Of a stretch of 17,651 bases of DNA, positions 12,237-17,651 are shown piece after piece. Below the pieces are notes generated by a model. The model saw nothing but the letters and a program-made list of their open reading frames with translations. It did not search any database and was not told the origin of the DNA. Position 1 is the stretch's first letter, and every line of letters starts with the position of its first letter. The position numbers and the translations under genes were made by a program. This DNA comes from UMGS1387 sp045646465 (GTDB taxonomy: Bacteria; Bacillota; Clostridia; Oscillospirales; CAG-382): NCBI GenBank assembly GCA_045646465.1, contig JAZRKT010000136.1, forward strand, positions 1-17,651, given 5' to 3'.

Positions 12237-14642
12237 ATGTCAAGATACATAGAAAAAGTAGAAAATATGACACTTCCTGCCATTCCCATGCGTGGACTTG
12301 TCATTTTCCCCGGAGTGCCTACAAGCTTTGAAATAAACAGCAAGCGCTCGGTTGCAGCAATGAAGGCGGCATCAATGTACGGCGGGAGCGTATTCCTTTC
12401 CTGTGTGAAAAACATGGATAAGCCTAACGAAAAGCCTGAGATGTACCCTATGGGAGTTGTTGCAAGAGTAAAGCAATCATTAAAGCTTCCCGACGGCAAT
12501 TACAGACTTCTTGTTGAAGGATTGACAAGGGCGGAAATGGTGGAAATTGTCCGTGATGAGGAATACCTGACAGTAAACCTTCTTACCAAGAGCATATTCC
12601 TTCCCGACAACGGCGGAATAAAGGCGCAGGCGCTTGTTGCAGAGGCTCTGGCGGCGTTTCAGGAATATATCAGGCTTATACCAAAAATTTCAAACGAAAT
12701 AGTTGTAAGCATACAGGCAATAACAGACCCCGGACTTCTTGCTGACTTTATTGCGGCAAACGTGCTTTTCAAATATGAGAATAAGCAGGCGGTGCTAGAG
12801 GAGTGCGACCCTTACAAGCGTCTTGAAAGACTTATAGTTATTCTTGAAAAGGAACGTGAAATACTGTTCTTAAAGAACGATTTGCACGAAAAGGTAAGGG
12901 AACGTTTAGGCGACAATCAGAGAGAATATTTCCTCAAAGAACAGCTTAAGCTTATACACGACGAGCTGGGTATGACAGGAGACCCGGATGATGACGGCTA
13001 TCACGAAAGAATAGCGAGGTCGGCGTTTGGTGATGAAATAAAGGCAAGACTTACCAAGGAAGCAAACAAGCTCTCAAAAATGGCATTTGGCTCATCGGAG
13101 AGCAGCGTTATAAGAAATTTCCTTGATACAATTTTAGAGCTTCCCACAGGTGTTTATACAAAGGATGTCTTCAGCGTTGAAAAAGCACGCAAGGTGCTTG
13201 ACGAAGACCATAACGGTATGGAAAAGGTCAAGGAAAGAATCCTTGAATATGTTGCCGTAAAGCAGTTGAGTCCGTCCCTTAAGGGTCAGGTAATATGTCT
13301 TGTAGGTCCTCCCGGTGTGGGTAAAAGCTCAATTGCTTCAAGTATTGCAAGGGCAATGGGAAGAAACTTTGTGCGTATCTCCTTGGGAGGTGTCCGCGAC
13401 GAAGCAGACATACGAGGCCACAGAAAAACATATATCGGTGCAATGCCTGGCAGAATTGCCGAGGCAATGACAAGGGCAAAGAGTATGAATCCCGTTGTGC
13501 TGCTTGATGAAATAGACAAGCTGTCAAGGGATGCACACGGCGACCCTGCATCGGCTCTTCTTGAAGCGCTTGACTCAGAGCAGAACAAGTCCTTCCGTGA
13601 CCATTTTCTTGAAATTCCCCTTGATATTTCAGAGTGCATCTTTATTGCGACGGCAAACAACGCCGAAACCATTCCCGATGCGCTTTACGACAGAATGGAG
13701 GTTATCAACCTTCCGTCCTATACAAGAAACGAAAAGGCGGCGATTTTCAAGGATCATCTGCTTCCTAAGCAGCTTAAGCGTCATGGTCTTACAAAGAGAA
13801 ACTTAAAGCTTTCGGACGATGCCGTATTTGAACTTATTGACGGCTATACCAAGGAAGCGGGCGTAAGAAATTTGGAACGGGAAACGGCTTCGCTTATCAG
13901 AAAAATTGCAATGAAAATTGCCGAGGGCGAAAAGAAAAGCTTTTCACTTAAGGCAAAGGATATAATCAGCATAATGGGCACAAGAAAAAGTAAGCCCGAC
14001 CCAATGTTGGATGAAAACACGGTAGGCGTTGTAAACGGTCTTGCCTGGACATCTCTCGGCGGCGAAATGCTTCAGGTTGAGGTTGTTTCAATGCAGGGAA
14101 CAGGCAAGTTTGTGCTTACGGGAAAATTAGGCGACGTTATGAAGGAGTCGGCTCAGGCGGCAGAAAGCTACATAAGAAAGCACGCAACAGAGCTTGGCAT
14201 TACAAACCCTGAATTTTACAAGGATACCGACATTCATATTCACGTTCCCGAGGGGGCGGTGCCCAAGGACGGACCCAGCGCAGGCATTACAATGGTAAGT
14301 GCAATTGTTTCGGAGCTTTCGGGACGTAAAGCAAGATGCGACGTTGCAATGACAGGCGAGGTTACTCTTACGGGGCGTGTGCTTCCCATAGGCGGACTAC
14401 GTGAAAAAACTATGGCGGCATACAAAAACGGTATGAAGGTTGTTATTATTCCTTACGATAACATAAGCGACCTTGATGAGTGCGACAAAACGGTAAAGGA
14501 TGCAATTACATTTGTTCCCGTAAAGCACGTAGGCGAGGTACTTGAGGTTGTGTTTGAAGAAGCAAAAGAGGAAGAAGCGGCAGAGCAAAGCTTTATTATA
14601 CCTTCCGAAAATATTTCTTCGGCAGTCCGTGCACAAATATAA
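12237..14642 (+). CDS. lon: ATP-dependent protease Lon (LonA)
   Basis: An 801-residue cytosolic AAA+ protease that degrades misfolded and selected regulatory proteins. It has an N-terminal LON substrate-binding domain (about 10-205, beginning LPAIPMRGLVIFPG), a coiled-coil linker (about 205-310), the ATPase domain with Walker A GPPGVGKS (357-364) and Walker B VVLLDE (420-425), and a C-terminal serine protease domain. The catalytic Ser681 lies in PKDGPSAG and Lys724 in GGLREK; their spacing of 43 equals that of E. coli Lon (Ser679/Lys722). I chose the ATG at 12237 because GGAG lies 7-8 nt upstream; the TTG at 12216 would add seven residues and cover that site. It leads a tight group with engB (16-nt gap), the same order as lonA-ysxC in Bacillus. 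Confidence 0.98.
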   Translation: MSRYIEKVENMTLPAIPMRGLVIFPGVPTSFEINSKRSVAAMKAASMYGGSVFLSCVKNMDKPNEKPEMYPMGVVARVKQSLKLPDGNYRLLVEGLTRAEMVEIVRDEEYLTVNLLTKSIFLPDNGGIKAQALVAEALAAFQEYIRLIPKISNEIVVSIQAITDPGLLADFIAANVLFKYENKQAVLEECDPYKRLERLIVILEKEREILFLKNDLHEKVRERLGDNQREYFLKEQLKLIHDELGMTGDPDDDGYHERIARSAFGDEIKARLTKEANKLSKMAFGSSESSVIRNFLDTILELPTGVYTKDVFSVEKARKVLDEDHNGMEKVKERILEYVAVKQLSPSLKGQVICLVGPPGVGKSSIASSIARAMGRNFVRISLGGVRDEADIRGHRKTYIGAMPGRIAEAMTRAKSMNPVVLLDEIDKLSRDAHGDPASALLEALDSEQNKSFRDHFLEIPLDISECIFIATANNAETIPDALYDRMEVINLPSYTRNEKAAIFKDHLLPKQLKRHGLTKRNLKLSDDAVFELIDGYTKEAGVRNLERETASLIRKIAMKIAEGEKKSFSLKAKDIISIMGTRKSKPDPMLDENTVGVVNGLAWTSLGGEMLQVEVVSMQGTGKFVLTGKLGDVMKESAQAAESYIRKHATELGITNPEFYKDTDIHIHVPEGAVPKDGPSAGITMVSAIVSELSGRKARCDVAMTGEVTLTGRVLPIGGLREKTMAAYKNGMKVVIIPYDNISDLDECDKTVKDAITFVPVKHVGEVLEVVFEEAKEEEAAEQSFIIPSENISSAVRAQI

Positions 14643-14658
14643 ATAAAGGACGGATAAA

Positions 14659-15306
14659 ATGAATTTAAACAACGCAAACTTAATACTTACTGCAGGTCTT
14701 CCTGGTCAGCTTCCCGGAATTATGCGTGATGAAATTCCTCAGGTTGCTATGTGCGGACGAAGCAATGTAGGTAAAAGCTCACTTATAAATAAGCTTCTTA
14801 ACCGTAAAAAGCTTGCCAGAGTCAGCGCAGAGCCCGGCAAGACGGTGACTGTCAACTGCTATGACGTTGATTCATCTCTTTATCTTGTGGACTTGCCCGG
14901 CTACGGCTATGCAAAGCGCTCCTTTTCAGAGCGTGAAAAGTGGAAAAAGCTTATTGACAGATATTTTGAAACACCCGGTCAGCGGCTTTATCTTCAGCTA
15001 GTTGACCTGAAGGTGGGACTGACAAAGGACGATGAAGCAATGGTAAGCTTCCTTACCTCAATGGATTTGCCCTTTGCGGTGGTTTGTACCAAGGCAGATA
15101 AGCTCAACAAAACAAACAAGCTTAAAAACCTTGAGGCTATAAGAAACCATCCTCTTATTCCCGACGATGCCGAGGTGATTGCTTTTTCCTCACAGACGGG
15201 AGAGGGAGCAGAGGAAGTTTGGAAAATAATAAACGAATTTTGCGATTTTGTCAGCGGCAAAGGGGTTTCTTCGGACTCCGTTCAAAATGCGCAGGCTGAA
15301 CAGTAA
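14659..15306 (+). CDS. engB: ribosome biogenesis GTPase EngB (YsxC/YihA)
   Basis: A 215-residue GTPase needed for assembly of the large ribosomal subunit. G1 is GRSNVGKS (33-40), the switch region has EPGKT (58-62), G3 is DLPGYG (78-83), G4 is TKADK (144-148) and G5 is SSQTGEG near 176. The KRSFSEREKW segment after G3 is typical of EngB. The length is normal apart from a short polar C-terminal tail. AAAGGACGG lies about 6 nt before the ATG. The gene sits 16 nt after lon and 15 nt before lysA, most likely in the same transcript. Confidence 0.97.
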   Translation: MNLNNANLILTAGLPGQLPGIMRDEIPQVAMCGRSNVGKSSLINKLLNRKKLARVSAEPGKTVTVNCYDVDSSLYLVDLPGYGYAKRSFSEREKWKKLIDRYFETPGQRLYLQLVDLKVGLTKDDEAMVSFLTSMDLPFAVVCTKADKLNKTNKLKNLEAIRNHPLIPDDAEVIAFSSQTGEGAEEVWKIINEFCDFVSGKGVSSDSVQNAQAEQ

Positions 15307-15321
15307 AAAGGACTAAGAAAA

Positions 15322-16626
15322 GTGAACACTATTTTATTACACGACAACTACTCCGTAAACGAAAAAGGACACTTTACAGTTTGCGGACACGATACTGTTT
15401 CTCTTGCCGAAAGGTTCGGCACACCCTTGTACGTTATTGACGAAGACAAGGTAAGAGAAATGTGCAGAACATACAAAAAGGCGGCAGCGGATAATTTTGA
15501 TAATTTCGATATTCTTTATGCAAGCAAGGCACTTTCCTTTAAGGGAATGTACAAAATTGCTGCCGAGGAGAATATGTGCGTTGATGCAGTTTCAATCGGC
15601 GAGATTTATACGGCAATAAGCGCAGGCTTCCCAAAAGAAAGAATATACTTTCACGGCAACAATAAAATGAAAGAAGATATTGAATTTGCCGTTGAAAACG
15701 CAATAGGCTGCTTTGTGGCGGATAACTGCGAGGAGCTTGATTTTATCAATGATGCCGCAAAGAAAAAGGGCATTACCCAGAAGGTGCTTTTAAGAATCAC
15801 TCCCGGCATTGACCCTCATACCCATGCAAAAATTGCAACGGGAAATGTTGACTCAAAGTTTGGCGAGGCTATTGAGACGGGACAGGCTATGGACTTTGTA
15901 AAGTATGCTTTGTCAAAGGAAAATTTAGAGCTTTTAGGTATCCATTGCCATGTAGGCTCACAGAGCTTTGACCCTCAGCCCTTTATTGATGCCTGCGAAA
16001 TTATGGCGAAATTTGCAAAAGCAATTAAGGACGAAACAGGCTATGAAATAAAGGTGCTTGACCTTGGCGGAGGCTTTGGCGTAAGATATTTGCCGGAGCA
16101 GAAATGCCTTGATATTGATTGGATGATAGGGGAAATAGCAAAGACGGTAAAGAAAACCGTTTTCGAAAACGGACTGTCAATGCCCAAAATTATGTTTGAG
16201 CCGGGTAGAAGTCTTGTGGCAGCATCAGGTGTTACGCTTTACAGTGTGGGACACGTGAAGGAAATCAAGGGCTATAAAAACTACATTCCGGTAAACGGCG
16301 GTATGACGGATAACCCGAGATACGCTCTTTACGAAGCACCCTACTACTGTCTTATTGCAAACAAGGCAAATGAAAAAATGGACTATCACGCCGACGTTGT
16401 AGGCTCCTGCTGTGAAAGCGGAGATATAATTCAACCCGATGTTGATATTCAAAAGCCTGTCTACGGCGACATTTTGGCTGTTTGCGTAACAGGCGCGTAT
16501 AATTACAGCATGTCCTCAAATTATAACCGTTTCTTAAAGCCCGCACTTGTGCTTGTGTCGGAAGGTAAGGCGGAAATTGCGGTAAAAAGGGAAACCTTGG
16601 AGGATATTGTGAGAAACGATATATAA
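15322..16626 (+). CDS. lysA: diaminopimelate decarboxylase
   Basis: A 434-residue PLP enzyme of the alanine racemase-like fold that removes CO2 from meso-diaminopimelate, the last step of lysine synthesis. The PLP lysine is K69 in LYASKALSF. Other family marks are HCHVGSQ, LGGGFGVRY, EPGRSLVA, and in the C-terminal domain GSCCESGD (the Cys from the partner subunit near the active site) and GAYNYSMSSNYN. The arrangement fits LysA rather than ornithine or carboxynorspermidine decarboxylase. The start is the GTG at 15322, with AAAAGGAC about 9 nt upstream; the upstream gap of 15 nt leaves no room for a lysine riboswitch, so it is probably expressed with lon and engB. Confidence 0.96.
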   Translation: MNTILLHDNYSVNEKGHFTVCGHDTVSLAERFGTPLYVIDEDKVREMCRTYKKAAADNFDNFDILYASKALSFKGMYKIAAEENMCVDAVSIGEIYTAISAGFPKERIYFHGNNKMKEDIEFAVENAIGCFVADNCEELDFINDAAKKKGITQKVLLRITPGIDPHTHAKIATGNVDSKFGEAIETGQAMDFVKYALSKENLELLGIHCHVGSQSFDPQPFIDACEIMAKFAKAIKDETGYEIKVLDLGGGFGVRYLPEQKCLDIDWMIGEIAKTVKKTVFENGLSMPKIMFEPGRSLVAASGVTLYSVGHVKEIKGYKNYIPVNGGMTDNPRYALYEAPYYCLIANKANEKMDYHADVVGSCCESGDIIQPDVDIQKPVYGDILAVCVTGAYNYSMSSNYNRFLKPALVLVSEGKAEIAVKRETLEDIVRNDI

Positions 16627-16663
16627 GAAAATAAAATAATCATATAAAAAGGAAGTAAAGACA

Positions 16664-17651
16664 ATGTTAAAGAACACAGAAAAGTCAATGGAAAAAATCG
16701 TTGCCTTTTGTAAAAACAGAGGTTACGTATTTGCAGGCAGTGAAATCTACGGCGGTCTTGCAAACACCTGGGACTACGGTCCTTTGGGCGTTGAACTTAA
16801 GAACAACGTAAAAAAAGCGTGGTGGAGAAAGTTCGTTCAGGAAAACCCCTACAACGTAGGTCTTGATGCGGCTATTCTTATGAATCCCCAGACTTGGGTG
16901 GCTTCAGGACATCTCGGCGGTTTCTCCGACCCTCTTATGGACTGCCGTGAGTGCCACGAACGCTTCAGAGCAGACAAGATTATCGAAGACTGGTGTGCAG
17001 AAACAGGCTTTGAGCTTGGCTGTAGCGCAGATGCAATGAGCCATGAGGAAATGAAGGCGTTCGTTGACGAGCACAACATTCCCTGTCCTTCATGCGGAAA
17101 GCACAACTTTACCGACATCCGTCAGTTCAACCTTATGTTTAAGACATTCCAGGGCGTAACAGAGGATGCAAAGAACACAGTTTACCTCAGACCCGAAACA
17201 GCACAGGGTATTTTCGTAAACTTTGCAAATGTTCAAAGAACAACAAGAAGAAAGGTACCCTTCGGTATTGCTCAGATAGGTAAGTCCTTCAGAAACGAAA
17301 TCACACCCGGCAACTTTATTTTCCGCGTACGTGAATTTGAACAGATGGAGCTTGAGTTCTTCTGCAAGCCCGGAACCGACCTTGAGTGGTTCGCTTACTG
17401 GAGAGAATTCTGCCACAACTGGCTGCTTGCAATCGGTCTCAAGGACGAGAACATTCGTCTCCGCGACCACGATCCCGAGGAGCTTTGCTTCTATTCCAAG
17501 TCAACCACCGACTTCGAATTCCTCTTCCCGTTCGGATGGGGCGAGCTTTGGGGCGTTGCCGACAGAACCGATTATGACCTCACCCAGCATCAGAACACCT
17601 CCGGCGAGGACCTTACCTATTTCGATCAGGAAAAGAACGAGAGATACATCC
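16664..17651 (+). CDS. glyS: glycyl-tRNA synthetase, dimeric single-chain type (partial, runs off the window)
   Basis: The first 329 codons of a class II synthetase that charges tRNA-Gly. It starts at the ATG at 16664 (AAGGAAG about 9 nt upstream) and stays open to the end of the window; the family is usually about 460 residues, so roughly the last quarter, including the anticodon-binding domain, is missing. It is the homodimeric form found in archaea, eukaryotes and some Bacillota, not the alpha2beta2 GlyQ/GlyS form. Seen here: YGPLGVELKNN (38-48), LRPETAQGIF (175-184), motif 2 FRNEITPGNFIFRVREFEQ (209-227) followed by MELEFF, and two Cys pairs (C94/C97 and C141/C144) that could form a zinc site. 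It follows lysA by 37 nt. No T-box leader fits in the gap, although glycyl-tRNA synthetase genes of Bacillota often have one. Codon use suggests strong expression. Confidence 0.95.
   Translation, partial: MLKNTEKSMEKIVAFCKNRGYVFAGSEIYGGLANTWDYGPLGVELKNNVKKAWWRKFVQENPYNVGLDAAILMNPQTWVASGHLGGFSDPLMDCRECHERFRADKIIEDWCAETGFELGCSADAMSHEEMKAFVDEHNIPCPSCGKHNFTDIRQFNLMFKTFQGVTEDAKNTVYLRPETAQGIFVNFANVQRTTRRKVPFGIAQIGKSFRNEITPGNFIFRVREFEQMELEFFCKPGTDLEWFAYWREFCHNWLLAIGLKDENIRLRDHDPEELCFYSKSTTDFEFLFPFGWGELWGVADRTDYDLTQHQNTSGEDLTYFDQEKNERYI

Noticed and set aside
16627..16663. T-box leader before glyS
   Set aside because: The gap of 37 nt is far too short for a T-box, and no conserved T-box sequence or terminator is visible.

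Overview
The window looks like a chromosomal housekeeping stretch of a low-to-mid GC Gram-positive anaerobe, most likely class Clostridia (Bacillota) and possibly of the Oscillospirales/Ruminococcaceae type. The grounds are strong purine-rich ribosome binding sites, several GTG starts, sigma-A type promoters with extended -10 boxes, a hisS-aspS pair, a lon-engB pair and a single-chain dimeric-type glycyl-tRNA synthetase. The lineage is an inference from gene content and style; no 16S or other marker is present.

Layout. (1) 31-4439, minus strand: a small HTH regulator, hisS, aspS and a lipoprotein, read leftwards from a good promoter at 4471-4499. (2) 4592-8164, plus strand: a divergent unit with an AI-2E family membrane protein, plsY (phospholipid synthesis) and an O-acetylhomoserine sulfhydrylase-like PLP enzyme, closed by a terminator at 8124-8164. 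(3) 8165-8370: non-coding, with possible remains of a decayed reading frame. (4) 8371-10257, minus strand: a PIG-L family deacetylase followed by a divergent NagB-like protein, with its own terminator. An AraC-type regulator (10410-11315) faces away from them across a compact promoter region. This looks like a small amino-sugar locus. (5) 11422-12111: a cysteine-rich soluble protein with an RsiV/DUF3298-like C-terminal half. (6) 12237-17651: lon, engB, lysA and glyS in close order on the plus strand; glyS runs off the window.

How the genes work together. The two synthetase-bearing units, lon/engB and plsY are growth and proteostasis functions. The most distinctive part is the PIG-L/NagB-like/AraC set. 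The NagB-like protein keeps the NMDE and HIAFxEP signatures but has Met-Cys where classical glucosamine-6-phosphate deaminases have Asp-Gly, so its reaction is probably not the standard one. Other points worth a look are a 19-bp near-palindrome and a shared 10-mer between the HTH gene and the AI-2E gene, overlapping back-to-back promoters with a 17-bp perfect palindrome in front of the AraC gene, and a hairpin between the Shine-Dalgarno sequence and the start codon of plsY.

I saw no rRNA, tRNA, CRISPR array, insertion sequence, phage gene, T-box or riboswitch. No clearly new multi-gene system (for example a defence system) is visible; the amino-sugar locus is the best candidate for new biochemistry.
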